From NCBI GenBank assembly GCA_963781595.1, contig CAWAGG010000006.1:1798001-1862000 (forward strand): a stretch of DNA of 64,000 bases, in the 5' to 3' direction. The translations under genes and the position numbers were made by a program. The notes beneath the pieces are model-generated. The model saw nothing but the letters and a program-made list of their open reading frames with translations. It was not told the origin of the DNA and did not search any database. Of this stretch, positions 17,088-25,720 are shown piece after piece. Source of the stretch: JBEDUK01 sp963781595. GTDB taxonomy: Bacteria > Actinomycetota > UBA4738. How positions within the stretch are numbered: the stretch's first letter is position 1; each line of letters begins with the position of its first letter.

Positions 17088-17898
17088 GAGGGTGGCAGCG
17101 GGCAAGCGGTCCCGTGAGCCGGCCCGGCGAGACCCACTGTCCAAGGCGTTGCAGATCATCACGTGGATGGTGGACGAAGAGCCGGAAGGCACGACGTGGG
17201 GCATCCGTGAGATCGCAGGCGTCCTGGGGATGCCGCCGAGCACCGCGTACCGGGTGCTCGTGTCGCTCGAGACCCTCGGTCTCGTCCAGGGCGATGACTC
17301 GGGCAGGTACCGCCTCGGGATGGACTTCTTCCGGCTCGCGTGGCGGGCCACCGCTCGGCTTCCGATCCACCACGCCGCGCTCGGCCCGATGCGCGAGCTC
17401 GTCGGCGAGAGCAACGAGACGGCGCTCCTCGGTCTCCTCGACGCGACGCGGATGGAGATGATGTACGTCGTGCAGGTCGAGTCGCGGCAGCCGCTGCGAT
17501 ACGTCGTCGACCTGTACGAGTGGCTGCCCATGCATGCGGGGTCCGGGGGCCTGGGGATCCTGGCCTTCCTCGATGAATCGATGTGGCAGCGGGTGATCGA
17601 ACGGGGGCTCCCCGCGTTCACCGAGCGCACCATCACCGACCCCGAGCGGCTCGTCGAGGAGCTCCGGGCGATCCGTGCTCGCGGGTACGTCGTGTCCCAC
17701 GGCGGGCGGATCTCCGGGGCCGTCGGCGTGGGGGCACCCGTGTTCGGGGCCTTGGGGGAGGTCGTGGCTGATGTCGTCCTGTCGGTGCCCGAGTCACGGT
17801 GGGATGCTGCGCGGGCGGAGCACTTCGCCCAGCTGGTGACGGCCTGTGCCGATCAGATCACCGCGAGCCTCGGAGGGCGTCGGCTCGCCCCGGTGTGA
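17086..17898 (+). CDS. IclR family transcriptional regulator
   Basis: 270 residues. An N-terminal winged helix (about 22-85: LQIITWMVDEE, then IREIAGVLGMPPSTAYRVLV) is followed by the IclR ligand-binding domain (about 95-260, with MYVVQVESRQPLRYVVD and LPMHAGSGGLGILA). The family mostly represses catabolic operons and is released by aromatic or small-acid effectors. It lies in the centre of the cluster and is the obvious candidate to bind the GGAAC-N4-GTTCC sites at 9449, 13324, 20034 and 20133. GTG 17086 is used; a GTG at 17092 is possible. Confidence 0.9.
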   Translation: MRVAAGKRSREPARRDPLSKALQIITWMVDEEPEGTTWGIREIAGVLGMPPSTAYRVLVSLETLGLVQGDDSGRYRLGMDFFRLAWRATARLPIHHAALGPMRELVGESNETALLGLLDATRMEMMYVVQVESRQPLRYVVDLYEWLPMHAGSGGLGILAFLDESMWQRVIERGLPAFTERTITDPERLVEELRAIRARGYVVSHGGRISGAVGVGAPVFGALGEVVADVVLSVPESRWDAARAEHFAQLVTACADQITASLGGRRLAPV

Positions 17899-17941
17899 AG
17901 CCCGACTCGCGCAGGGCGGCCTCGTCGCGTGACGACGTCGC

Positions 17942-18367
17942 TCAGGGAGCCACCCGGTAGACGGGTCCTCGCTCCACGACCCGCTCGATCATGTCGGCGG
18001 CGCGGTCCCAGCCATACGTCGGCAGCGTCGGGTCACGCCCGTCCTGGCCCGGGTAGCCGAGCAGGGTTCGGACCCGCGGGTTCATGTAGTAGCGGCCCGC
18101 GGTGATCGTGACGAGCGCGGCGACCCCCTCCGGATCCTGCGCCTCCGCCGTCGTCACCGCATCAAGGGACCGAAGGTCCGGGTGAGACCCGAGCAGCCGC
18201 TTGAGGGCCTCCATCAGGTCAGGGCGCGCGCCCATCGCACGCTCAAGCCAACGGCCGTCCGGATCGCTGTCGCTCACCGACGGCATCGCTCCGATGGCGG
18301 GTATCAGGACGTCGCCCGCAACGTCGAGCAGATCCCGCTCGGCCGTCGAGAGCGCGTCGGTGCTCAC
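17942..18367 (-). CDS. Gluconate 2-dehydrogenase subunit 3-like small subunit
   Basis: 141 residues from a GTG that overlaps the stop of the GMC oxidoreductase gene (GTGA), so translation is coupled. The sequence (LSTAERDLLDVAGDVLIPAI, then VTITAGRYYMNPRVRTLLGY) resembles the small subunit that accompanies membrane-linked GMC dehydrogenases. No Tat signal is seen at the N-terminus. It is probably the partner of the flavoprotein at 18364. Confidence 0.75.
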   Translation of the reverse strand: MSTDALSTAERDLLDVAGDVLIPAIGAMPSVSDSDPDGRWLERAMGARPDLMEALKRLLGSHPDLRSLDAVTTAEAQDPEGVAALVTITAGRYYMNPRVRTLLGYPGQDGRDPTLPTYGWDRAADMIERVVERGPVYRVAP

Positions 18368-20010
18368 GCGGGCACCTGCTGCAGCCGGCGCGTCTCCACG
18401 GCGTGCTCGGCAGCGCGGAGCGCGAGCGCGCACACGGTCGCGGTCGGGTTCAGCCCGGAGGACGTCACGAACGTGCTTCCGTCCACGATGTAGAGGTTCG
18501 GGACGTCGTGGCATCGTCCCCACCGGTCCACGACCGATGTGGCGGGATCATCACCCATCCTCGCCGTGCCGATCAGATGCCAGCCGGTCCCGCGGATGAT
18601 CCCTGGAGAGAAGGATCGCCGCGCCCCAGCCGCCTCGACGACCTCGCGTGCGCGGGCCACGTGGAACTCGAGCAGGCTCCGGGTGTTCTCGGAGTTGCGG
18701 TACGTGACCCTCGGAGCCGGGATGCCATCCGCGTCGGTGAGCGCGTCGTCGAGGGTGACCCGGTTGGCTTCATCGGGGAGGTCCTCGGCGATGATGCCGA
18801 ACTCGATCGTGTGACCGAGCATCTCGCGCATGGTGGAGTGGATGCCAGCGCCCCACCGCTCCGCGACCGGGCCCCACCCCGCCCGGTCCAGGATCGACAG
18901 CGGTCCCAGCGTCGGCATCGCCGCCCACTTCGCTCCGCGGACGAAGCCGCGGGACGCGTCGGTCTCGTAGAACTGCAACGAGTAGATGCACTGGCCGAAC
19001 GGCCCGGCCCAGCTCTCGACGTCCTCCTCGAAGACCCCGTAGACCTCGGCGTATGGGTGCATCATCAACCGTCGGCCGACCAGGCCCGAGCTGTTGGCCA
19101 GCCCGTCGGGGAAGATGCTGGACCTCGACAGCTGGAGCAGCCGCGGGGTGCCGACGCCGTTGGCAGCCAGCATCACCACCTGCGCGGGCTGGAAGTGCTC
19201 GCGCCCGTCGCGATCGATCCAGACGGCGCCGGTCGCGAGGCCCCGGCGATCGACGGAGAGCTCCCGAACGCGGGCGCCCGTGACCAGGTGCACGCCGAGT
19301 TGGAGCGCGTCGGGCCATACGGCCACGTCGATGGACGCCTTGGCGCCTTCCGGACAGCCCCAGTCGCATGTGCCCCGCAGCGCGCACTGCTTTAGCGAGC
19401 GGTACGGTCGCGATGCGATCGCGTTGCTCCCGGGCCACCAGTGCCACCCCAAGGCGTCGAAGCCGCGCGCCGCGGTGAGCCCGATCTTCCCGATGGGAAG
19501 CGCCGGTAACGTCGGCGCGAGCCCCGGCGGGTACGCCGGGTCACCCTCGAGCCCGGACGCGGCCATCGTCACATCGACGCGCTCGTAGAACGGACGAACG
19601 TCCTCGTAGGAGATCGGCCAGTCGTCGGCCACGCCGTCGAGCGAACGGACGCGGAAGTCCGACGGGAGGAACCGCATCCAGTGGGCGCCGAACACGATGC
19701 TGCTCCCGCCGACGGCGCTGAACATCAGCGGATCGACGTCGGAGTCACGCGCGTTCACCGGGTAGTCCGACGGCAGCTGTCTGACGTTGGGATCGAAGCT
19801 CCACTCCTTGCCCACGACGAGCTCCAGCTCCTGGGTGGAGCCCGGGTAGGCGTCGCGGTCCATCCAGTCGCCCTGCTCCAGGCAGGTGACCGAGAACCCA
19901 GCCTCGGCGAGGCGCTTGCTGGCGAAGGCGCCCGACGGTCCGGCGCCGATCACCAGGACGTCGACGGGCCCGGAGTCCGTTCCCGACCAGCCGCCATCAC
20001 CGCGCGACAT
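18364..20010 (-). CDS. GMC family FAD-dependent oxidoreductase
   Basis: 548 residues from ATG 20010 (AGGAGAGG 3 nt upstream; the frame is open further, to a GTG at 20040, but without a ribosome-binding site). The FAD motif VIGAGPSGAFASKRLAEAGF is at the N-terminus. The C-terminus has GTARMGDDPATSVVD and LYIVDGSTFVTSSGLNPTAT, the GMC signature with the catalytic His/Asn region. The family oxidises alcohols or sugars. It runs leftward with its small subunit, divergent from the permease, and shares a promoter-operator region with it. Confidence 0.9.
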   Translation of the reverse strand: MSRGDGGWSGTDSGPVDVLVIGAGPSGAFASKRLAEAGFSVTCLEQGDWMDRDAYPGSTQELELVVGKEWSFDPNVRQLPSDYPVNARDSDVDPLMFSAVGGSSIVFGAHWMRFLPSDFRVRSLDGVADDWPISYEDVRPFYERVDVTMAASGLEGDPAYPPGLAPTLPALPIGKIGLTAARGFDALGWHWWPGSNAIASRPYRSLKQCALRGTCDWGCPEGAKASIDVAVWPDALQLGVHLVTGARVRELSVDRRGLATGAVWIDRDGREHFQPAQVVMLAANGVGTPRLLQLSRSSIFPDGLANSSGLVGRRLMMHPYAEVYGVFEEDVESWAGPFGQCIYSLQFYETDASRGFVRGAKWAAMPTLGPLSILDRAGWGPVAERWGAGIHSTMREMLGHTIEFGIIAEDLPDEANRVTLDDALTDADGIPAPRVTYRNSENTRSLLEFHVARAREVVEAAGARRSFSPGIIRGTGWHLIGTARMGDDPATSVVDRWGRCHDVPNLYIVDGSTFVTSSGLNPTATVCALALRAAEHAVETRRLQQVPA

Positions 20011-20033
20011 GAGCCTCTCCTGTCCCGTCCAAT

Positions 20034-20081
20034 GGAACACTTGTTCCTCTTGATGGTAGGACTCCGGGTCCGGGCGGTCAA
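20034..20081 (-). promoter_or_regulatory. Leftward promoter TTGACC-N17-TACCAT with palindromic operator
   Basis: On the minus strand the -35 TTGACC is at 20081-20076 and the -10 TACCAT at 20058-20053. GGAAC-ACTT-GTTCC lies at 20034-20047, at the expected start site and 23 bp upstream of the GMC start codon. It mirrors the arrangement at 9449. Confidence 0.65.
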
Positions 20082-20092
20082 GTCGAGCGCCC

Positions 20093-20158
20093 TTGACTTG
20101 CCCGGAGCGGCCACACTAAACTCCGATATACCGGAACGGCCGTTCGCTTGGACGGAAC
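20093..20158 (+). promoter_or_regulatory. Rightward promoter TTGACT-N18-TAAACT with operator
   Basis: The -35 TTGACT is at 20093-20098 and the -10 TAAACT at 20117-20122. GGAAC-GGCC-GTTCG at 20133-20146 lies at the expected start site, with a second half-site GGAAC at 20154-20158. It would control the amino acid permease unit. Confidence 0.65.
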
Positions 20159-20236
20159 ACTCGGGATCCGGAGGCCGCACGGAGAGCGCATCCGGCTCCC
20201 GGTCTGAGGGGGGCCGGACATGAGGAGGGAGTGCGG

Positions 20237-21748
20237 ATGACAGACGGCGCTTCTGACGTTTCGGCTCCGAGCACCGGAAGGGGAGACGACGCCACCGTCG
20301 GGGAGTTCGGGTACCACCAGGAGCTCCGGCGGTCGCTCAAGCAGTTCTCGCTGTACGCGATCTCGTTCTCGATGATCTCGATCACGACGGGCATCTACCT
20401 GAACTACGTGGTCGGCATCACCTCCCTCGGCCCGGCGAGCATCTGGTTCTTCCTCGTCGTAGGGATCGGGCAGCTCTTCATCGCTCTCGTCATGGCGGAG
20501 CTGGGCACGCGTATCCCGCTCGCCGGCTACGCGTACCAGTGGGGCACCCGCCTGCTCAACCCCGGGTACGGCTTCCTCCTCGGCTTCACGGCGCTCATCT
20601 GGATGGTGACGGGACTGTCAGGGATCAGCACCCTCGCTGCGGCCCCGCTCATCGCCACGCTCTTCGGGTGGGACGCATCCAGCCAGTCATTGCTGCTCGT
20701 CATCGCACTGGTGATCGTCGCGGGTGCTGTCATCCTGAACCTCATCTCGGTCGCGCTCGCGGCCCGCTTCAACAATGCCGCGGTGGGGACCGAGATCATC
20801 GGGACGGCCCTCTTGGGCGTGGTCCTGTTCATCGTGTGGCTCGTGCACACCCCGCACACGCACGGGGTCGGGTTCCTGTTCAACACCGGAGGCGTCCACG
20901 GGAGCGACATCTGGACAACGGGGATCCCGTTCTCGATCCTGATGGGGGCCTACACGCTCGCCGGGTTCGAAGTCGCGGCCGACCTGTCCGAAGAGGGGGT
21001 CAACGTCCGCATGACGGTGCCCCGGGCCATCATCTGGTCGCTCGTATCGGCGACCGTGCTGGGGATGGTGGCGCTGATCGGCTTCACGATGGCCATCCCG
21101 AACCTTCCCGCCATCCAGGCCTCGGCCACCCCGCTGCCGGACATCATCAACTACTGGCTCGGCGGAACCCTCACGAAGGTGTTCCTGGCGTTCGTGATCT
21201 TCTCCATCCTGGGTCTGGTCGTCGCGCTCCCGATGGCGCAGGCGCGGATCGTCTATTCGCTCTCGCGCGACAACATGCTGCCCTTCTCGCGGACGCTGCG
21301 GAAGGTGCACGTCCAGACCCGGACGCCGATCATCGCCATCCTGCTGAGCGCGACGCTCACCGTCGGGTTCATCCTGTGGGGGTACTTCGGCTTCGATTCC
21401 TTCCTGGTGCTGGTCGTCGCATCGGCGGCCTTCCCATTCGTCATCTACCTCTTCACGCTGATCGCCTACTGGATCCGGCGTCGCCAGCTCGCCGAGACAC
21501 CGAGCTCGTTCCAGCTCGGTCGATGGGCCGTCCCGGTGTTGATTGTGGGACTGATCTGGGACGTGATCGTGCTCGTCTGTCTGATGACCCCGAGCGACTT
21601 CCACAAGGCCGACTGGCTCATCATCGGAGTTCCGGTCCTCGCTGTCGTCTGGTACGCGTTCGTGTTGCGCCCGCGGGTCAGAGCCGGTAAGGCGGGACCG
21701 CAATCAGCGAGTGTCGCTCCGCCGGGGGCGGCGACGGCCGGGTCCTGA
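20237..21748 (+). CDS. APC superfamily amino acid permease
   Basis: 503 residues from ATG 20237 (AGGAGGGA 6 nt upstream; the GTG at 20231 is too close). About 12 hydrophobic segments are seen. The first carries SLYAISFSMISITTGIYLNY, and MAELGTRIPLAGYAYQWGTR is the typical APC consensus after helix 2. ARIVYSLSRDNMLPFSRTLR is the late cytoplasmic loop found in GABA/choline/polyamine-type permeases. It probably imports the amino acid or amine degraded by the cluster. Controlled by the divergent operator region. Confidence 0.88.
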   Translation: MTDGASDVSAPSTGRGDDATVGEFGYHQELRRSLKQFSLYAISFSMISITTGIYLNYVVGITSLGPASIWFFLVVGIGQLFIALVMAELGTRIPLAGYAYQWGTRLLNPGYGFLLGFTALIWMVTGLSGISTLAAAPLIATLFGWDASSQSLLLVIALVIVAGAVILNLISVALAARFNNAAVGTEIIGTALLGVVLFIVWLVHTPHTHGVGFLFNTGGVHGSDIWTTGIPFSILMGAYTLAGFEVAADLSEEGVNVRMTVPRAIIWSLVSATVLGMVALIGFTMAIPNLPAIQASATPLPDIINYWLGGTLTKVFLAFVIFSILGLVVALPMAQARIVYSLSRDNMLPFSRTLRKVHVQTRTPIIAILLSATLTVGFILWGYFGFDSFLVLVVASAAFPFVIYLFTLIAYWIRRRQLAETPSSFQLGRWAVPVLIVGLIWDVIVLVCLMTPSDFHKADWLIIGVPVLAVVWYAFVLRPRVRAGKAGPQSASVAPPGAATAGS

Positions 21749-21785
21749 GCCGTGGCCTGGACGGCGTGCTGAAGGATTGCCGGCC

Positions 21786-22676
21786 ATGGGCGACGGCTCG
21801 GCGCCGAAGGCCTTCATAGACGGTGATCTGGTGCCAGCCGCATCGGCGCGCGTGTCGTTGTTCGACCATGGCCTCCTGTACGGGGATGGGGTGTTCGACA
21901 CGATGTTCGCCCGCAACGGGGGCATCTTCCGGCTCGACGCACATCTGGATCGGTTCCGACGGTCCCGACTCGCCATCGACCTGAGGGTCGCCCTCAGTGA
22001 GGGCGAACTGCGAGAGGCAGTGCTCGGAACCCTCCGAGCGAACGGCCTCCGCGACGCCTACATCAAGATCATCGCCACTCGCGGCGTCGGGCCGGAGCCG
22101 CTGCTCGATCCGAGGGGATGCCGCCCGAGCGTCTTCATCTTCGTGAGGCCCTACCTGTCTCAGATGTCGGCCGCCACCGTGAGCAACGGGTTGTCGGTCA
22201 AGGTCACCAGCGTTCGGCGCTTCCCGGCCGACGTGTTCGACCCCCGAGTGAAGAGCCTCAACTACCTCCCGTTCGTCTTGGCCCGGATGGAGGCGACCAA
22301 GGTCGGTTGCGACGACGCTCTGCTCGTCGATGACCGGGGTCACGTGTGCGAGGCCGCCGGCTCCAACCTGTTCATCGTGAAGGACGAGGTTGTCATGACG
22401 CCGGTCACGTCGATCCTGGAGGGCGTCACGCGCCAATCGATCTTGGACCTGTGCGCGATGGATTCGATCCCTTGGCGGGGACATGCGCTGTCTCCCTACG
22501 ATCTGTACACGGCGGACGAGGTGTTTCTGACGAGCACGGCTGGAGGTCTGATGCCGGTGACCCGCGTGGACGGGCGGGCCGTCGGATCGGAAAGGCCCGG
22601 GGCCGTCTTCGGCCGACTCCGCAAGCTGTTCGATGAGCGGGTCGAGGCTGGATGGGACGGCACGCCGATCGACTGA
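21786..22676 (+). CDS. Class IV PLP aminotransferase (branched-chain aminotransferase/ADC-lyase fold)
   Basis: 296 residues from ATG 21786. SLFDHGLLYGDGVFDTM is the class IV opening motif. VKSLNYLPFVLA carries the Schiff-base Lys, and CEAAGSNLFIVKD and TSTAGGLMPVTRVDG are the conserved late blocks. It could be a branched-chain amino acid, D-amino acid or aminodeoxychorismate enzyme; the sequence alone does not decide. It follows the permease closely, suggesting transamination of the imported substrate. Confidence 0.85.
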   Translation: MGDGSAPKAFIDGDLVPAASARVSLFDHGLLYGDGVFDTMFARNGGIFRLDAHLDRFRRSRLAIDLRVALSEGELREAVLGTLRANGLRDAYIKIIATRGVGPEPLLDPRGCRPSVFIFVRPYLSQMSAATVSNGLSVKVTSVRRFPADVFDPRVKSLNYLPFVLARMEATKVGCDDALLVDDRGHVCEAAGSNLFIVKDEVVMTPVTSILEGVTRQSILDLCAMDSIPWRGHALSPYDLYTADEVFLTSTAGGLMPVTRVDGRAVGSERPGAVFGRLRKLFDERVEAGWDGTPID

Positions 22677-22747
22677 TGGACGAGCGGCGCCTGGAGGCGC
22701 CGTCCGTCCCGGCGGAGCGATCGTTGAGCGAGGAGGGGAGCGGTCCG

Positions 22748-23161
22748 ATGTTCGAGAAGATCGTGCTCGCGGTCGACGGATCCGAGCATTCGAGGAAGGC
22801 GGCCGAGGTCGCCCGCACCCTAGCGGTCGGCATGGGATCGAGCGTCGTGGTCCTGAACGTGCGCGAGACGCTCGTCACCAAGGTCGGGGCGCCTGAGATC
22901 GACGTCACGGAGGCGGGGGAGGCCATGGCGGAGGCGACCGCGGCCGCGATCGTCGACGCGGGTGGCCAGGCTCGATCCGAGGTCGTGGGCGGGCGTGCCG
23001 GCCATGCCGCCCAGGTCATCGCGGAGGTTGCGGAGCAGGAGGGTGCGTCGCTGATCGTGATGGCGACGCGGGGACACGGTGAGATCGCCGGGCTCGTCGT
23101 CGGCAGCGTCACCCATAAGGTCCTGCATCTGGTCGACGTGCCCGTGCTGGTGGTGCCGTAG
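22748..23161 (+). CDS. Universal stress protein (UspA family)
   Basis: 137 residues from ATG 22748. It has the Usp fold: KIVLAVDGSEHSRKAAEVA at the start, then IVMATRGHGEIAGLVVGSVT, the G-2x-G-9x-G(S/T) ATP-binding motif, then DVPVLVV. It is an ATP-binding type Usp. It closes the rightward unit and is followed by a terminator hairpin. Confidence 0.92.
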   Translation: MFEKIVLAVDGSEHSRKAAEVARTLAVGMGSSVVVLNVRETLVTKVGAPEIDVTEAGEAMAEATAAAIVDAGGQARSEVVGGRAGHAAQVIAEVAEQEGASLIVMATRGHGEIAGLVVGSVTHKVLHLVDVPVLVVP

Positions 23162-23171
23162 GCTCGGTCCG

Positions 23172-23196
23172 GGAACGCCCCGCCAGTCGGCGTTCC
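23172..23196 (+). terminator. Hairpin terminator after the universal stress gene
   Basis: GGAACGCC (23172-23179) pairs perfectly with GGCGTTCC (23189-23196) around a 9-nt loop, followed by TTCCTGTT. A plausible intrinsic terminator with a weak U-tract. Confidence 0.6.
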
Positions 23197-23278
23197 TTCC
23201 TGTTCACGGGGGTCGAATGCAGACCTGCCGGATCCGGCCGGCGCTCGAGAACCGGTCTCGCGCGCCCCGGGCATCGAA

Positions 23279-24199
23279 ATGACGGTGACGCCGCGACCGC
23301 GTTCGCGCCAGGGCCTCGTCGGTGGGGGACTCGTGGCACTGGCGTCACTGCAGTTCGGTGCGTGCGTGATCCTTGGGAAGCTGCTCGAGCAGGGGGGCTT
23401 ACCGGTATCGACCATCCTCGTCCTTCGGTTCGCGATCGCCGCCGTCATCCTCGCGGTCGTGCTGCGTGCGTCGGGGCGGCCCGTGCCGCCCGTTCGCGAG
23501 GAACGGGTGCCTCTCGCCCTGCTCGGGATCGTCGGCTATGCCCTCGAGTCATCGCTGTTCTTCCTGGCTCTCGCGCACGGGACCGCCGGTGCGGTTGCGC
23601 TTCTCTTCTTCACGTATCCGGCACTGGTCGCGCTGGGGTCGCTGATCTTGGGGCGTGGCGTCCCAGGCAAGGTCGTCGTCTTCAGTCTGTTGCTGGCACT
23701 TGCCGGCGCCGCGATCGTCGCTTCCGTATCTGGACCGGTATCCATCGAACCATCAGGCGTGGCGCTCGTCGCGGTGTCAGCGATCGCCTACACCGTGTAC
23801 CTGCTCGGTGTCGAGAGCGTGATGAAGCGGAGCGCGCCGCTGTCCGGATCGATGTGGGTGTGTGGCTTTGCGGCCCTCGGTCTGGCTGCGGTCGGGGCGC
23901 TGACGACGACTCTTGCCGTGCCAGACGGACCGACGCAATGGGTCCAGGTCGTCGCGCTAGGTGCCGCAACGGGCGGCGCGATCGCGTGTCTCTTCGGTGG
24001 CCTGCAGCGCATCGGTACCGTCCGCACGTCCGTGGTCGCAGCGCTAGAACCTGTTGCTGCGGTGTTCTTGGCGGTGGTGTTTCTGGGCGAGGCAATCGGC
24101 ATCGGTGTCGCGCTCGGGGGCATGCTGATCCTTGTAGGCGCGGTGCTCGCGAGCGTATCGACACAAGAGGAGTCGCCCGCCCGGGGAGCGTTGCCGTGA
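23279..24199 (+). CDS. EamA/DMT family transporter
   Basis: 306 residues with about 10 hydrophobic helices in two repeats of five. The first repeat starts at VALASLQFGACVILGKLLEQ, and the second ends in AALEPVAAVFLAVVFLGEAI, a typical EamA C-terminal signature (EPV and LGE). Such proteins export amino acids or other metabolites. It lies beyond the terminator at 23172, so it probably has its own promoter. Confidence 0.88.
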   Translation: MTVTPRPRSRQGLVGGGLVALASLQFGACVILGKLLEQGGLPVSTILVLRFAIAAVILAVVLRASGRPVPPVREERVPLALLGIVGYALESSLFFLALAHGTAGAVALLFFTYPALVALGSLILGRGVPGKVVVFSLLLALAGAAIVASVSGPVSIEPSGVALVAVSAIAYTVYLLGVESVMKRSAPLSGSMWVCGFAALGLAAVGALTTTLAVPDGPTQWVQVVALGAATGGAIACLFGGLQRIGTVRTSVVAALEPVAAVFLAVVFLGEAIGIGVALGGMLILVGAVLASVSTQEESPARGALP

Positions 24200-24380
24200 T
24201 CTTGCAGACCTGAACCACATCCTCGTGCCCCAGAGTTCGGTGGTGCACGGACGAAGCGTTCTGGCGAAAGCGTGGGCGCGTCGGCTGCGTCCCCGTCGGT
24301 GGAATCGATGCGGTCGGCGGCGGAGGTCGGGTTCGAGGCGGGGCGTTCGGCGGCAAACGAAGCCACGTGACGCCGTGCGG

Positions 24381-25298
24381 TTACGGAGCGCGGTCGGCCG
24401 AAGCCGTCTCCGATGGCAACGCGTTCAGCTCTAGAGCACGACGGAGCGTCGGCTCGACAACCCCGAGGAGGTACGGCGCATCGAGACGATCGCCCCAGCG
24501 GAGCGCTCCGCGGGCCGCTGGATGGGAGAAGCGGCACACGATCGTCCCGTGACCGGCGAGGCCAGCCCTCGCGAGGTATCTGGTCACCTCGGCGTGCGGC
24601 CGGATGATCGGCCGGAGCCATCGCTGCACGCCCGTGCCCTGCAGGACCACGATGGTCGGCTCGAGGATCCGCACAGTCGCGGCGAAATGCTCCAGGCAGT
24701 TGCGCCGCATCGTCGTCGAGGACCTGCCCGCGCTGCTGCCTTCCGTGTGGGCCGAGCACAGCAGCACGTTGACCAGAGCGAACGCGTCGAAGACGTAGAA
24801 CGAGTCGCCCTCGGTGGTCCGGACGAACTCGCCCTCCGGGTTCGACCCGAGACCCGTGCCGAACAGGACCCGGAGCGCCGAGGTGGTACCGCGCATGTGG
24901 GGGTTGCGGCCCTGCACGGCACCGTCCCGGTAGTAGCGACGACGGAGCCCGGCGACGTCGTGGACCATCCGGTAGCGCTCCTCGAGGGAGACGCGGGATT
25001 GATCGGCGCCTCGCCGTCCGGGGATCTGGGCGAACCCGTACTCCTGACCGACGACCATCACGCGGAGCGGCGCTCCGGCGAGGGACAGGTCGTAGCGGTG
25101 GCCGACGTGGGAGAGCTGGCCGGGGGAGAAGATCACGCCGGGCGACGCCACCGAACCTGAGCACTCGGGGCCGTGCCGGCAGCAGAATCGCTCGCCGCGG
25201 AGGACGTGGCGCTCCATGTAGGCGTGCAGCCGTGCGATGCGAGCGCGGGTAGCCGCCGCATCCGACCTGAACATCCTGACGCCCTCCCCGTCCTCCAC
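24381..25298 (-). CDS. Uracil-DNA-glycosylase-like protein
   Basis: 305 residues. MVVGQEYGFAQIPGRRG looks like the UDG motif I loop, FALVNVLLCSAHTEG follows in the middle, and ILEPTIVVLQGTGVQRWL, then FSHPAARGALRW, resembles the late motif with the HPxx loop. Cys residues at FCCRHGPECSG could bind a metal or Fe-S cluster, but their spacing does not match family 4/5 UDGs exactly. DNA repair is a reasonable guess, not a firm call. It stands alone between the DMT gene and the tRNA-like repeats. Confidence 0.5.
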   Translation of the reverse strand: MEDGEGVRMFRSDAAATRARIARLHAYMERHVLRGERFCCRHGPECSGSVASPGVIFSPGQLSHVGHRYDLSLAGAPLRVMVVGQEYGFAQIPGRRGADQSRVSLEERYRMVHDVAGLRRRYYRDGAVQGRNPHMRGTTSALRVLFGTGLGSNPEGEFVRTTEGDSFYVFDAFALVNVLLCSAHTEGSSAGRSSTTMRRNCLEHFAATVRILEPTIVVLQGTGVQRWLRPIIRPHAEVTRYLARAGLAGHGTIVCRFSHPAARGALRWGDRLDAPYLLGVVEPTLRRALELNALPSETASADRAP

Positions 25299-25364
25299 GT
25301 GCCTCGCGCGAGACTACCGAGCAACTGCGGGGCCGTACAGCACCCGTATCGCGAGTCGCGTTCA

Positions 25365-25401
25365 GGCCGCAACCAGGCCGCATGACGCTGAGCACGGGTG
25401 G
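25365..25401 (+). repeat. Diverged copy A of the GGCCGCA-doublet repeat
   Basis: GGCCGCA-ACCA-GGCCGCA followed by TGACGCTGAGCACGGGTGG. It matches the repeat seen at 25593, 26541, 28677 and 42681 with several changes. Confidence 0.5.
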
Positions 25402-25479
25402 GAAGCGATGGGAGGCGACGAGGCATCGAACCCGCACGTCGGACGCCAGATCGATGCGTTCCCGCAGGTCAGCGACTCG

Positions 25480-25534
25480 TGCGTAGGCGCTCTCATAATC
25501 CGTTGGTCGGTGGTTCAAGTCCACCCCGCCCCAC
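25480..25534 (+). pseudogene. tRNA 3'-half remnant with CAT anticodon
   Basis: CTCATAA reads as an anticodon loop with CAT. GGTGG-TTCAAGT-CCACC is a perfect T arm, and CCGCCCC-A is a 3' acceptor strand. The 5' half is missing: no GGGGCGG acceptor strand lies upstream, and the anticodon stem pairs badly. It is a tRNA-Ile(CAT)/Met-like remnant, probably left by integration at a tRNA gene. Confidence 0.6.
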
Positions 25535-25635
25535 CGGTGTTTCCGCAGGTCAGGACCATGTTTGGGTCTGAGCGGACCTCCTTCGAGCTCGTCCCAGGCC
25601 GCAGCCAGGCCGCAGGACGACGAGCACGGATGAGC
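25512..25635 (+). repeat. Attachment-like repeat, copy B (tRNA end plus GGCCGCA doublet)
   Basis: A 42-nt block (25512-25553), starting in the tRNA T arm and ending in TTTCCGCAGGTCAG, is identical to 28595-28636. About 40 nt later comes CCCAGGCCGCAGCCAGGC and on to GAGCACGGATGAGC (25593-25635), also repeated at 28677. The conserved spacing suggests an attachment or recombination site. Confidence 0.6.
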
Positions 25636-25720
25636 ACCGTTGCGTGTGGGCGAGGTGCCATATCCATCCGGGAGGGGTAGCCGCGAGGTCCGCACCGTGC
25701 TCGCCGGACAGGGGCCGCGA

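Noticed and set aside
25463..25537. A complete tRNA-Ile/Met gene
   Set aside because: Only the anticodon loop, T arm and 3' acceptor strand are present; the matching 5' acceptor strand and a proper D arm are missing.
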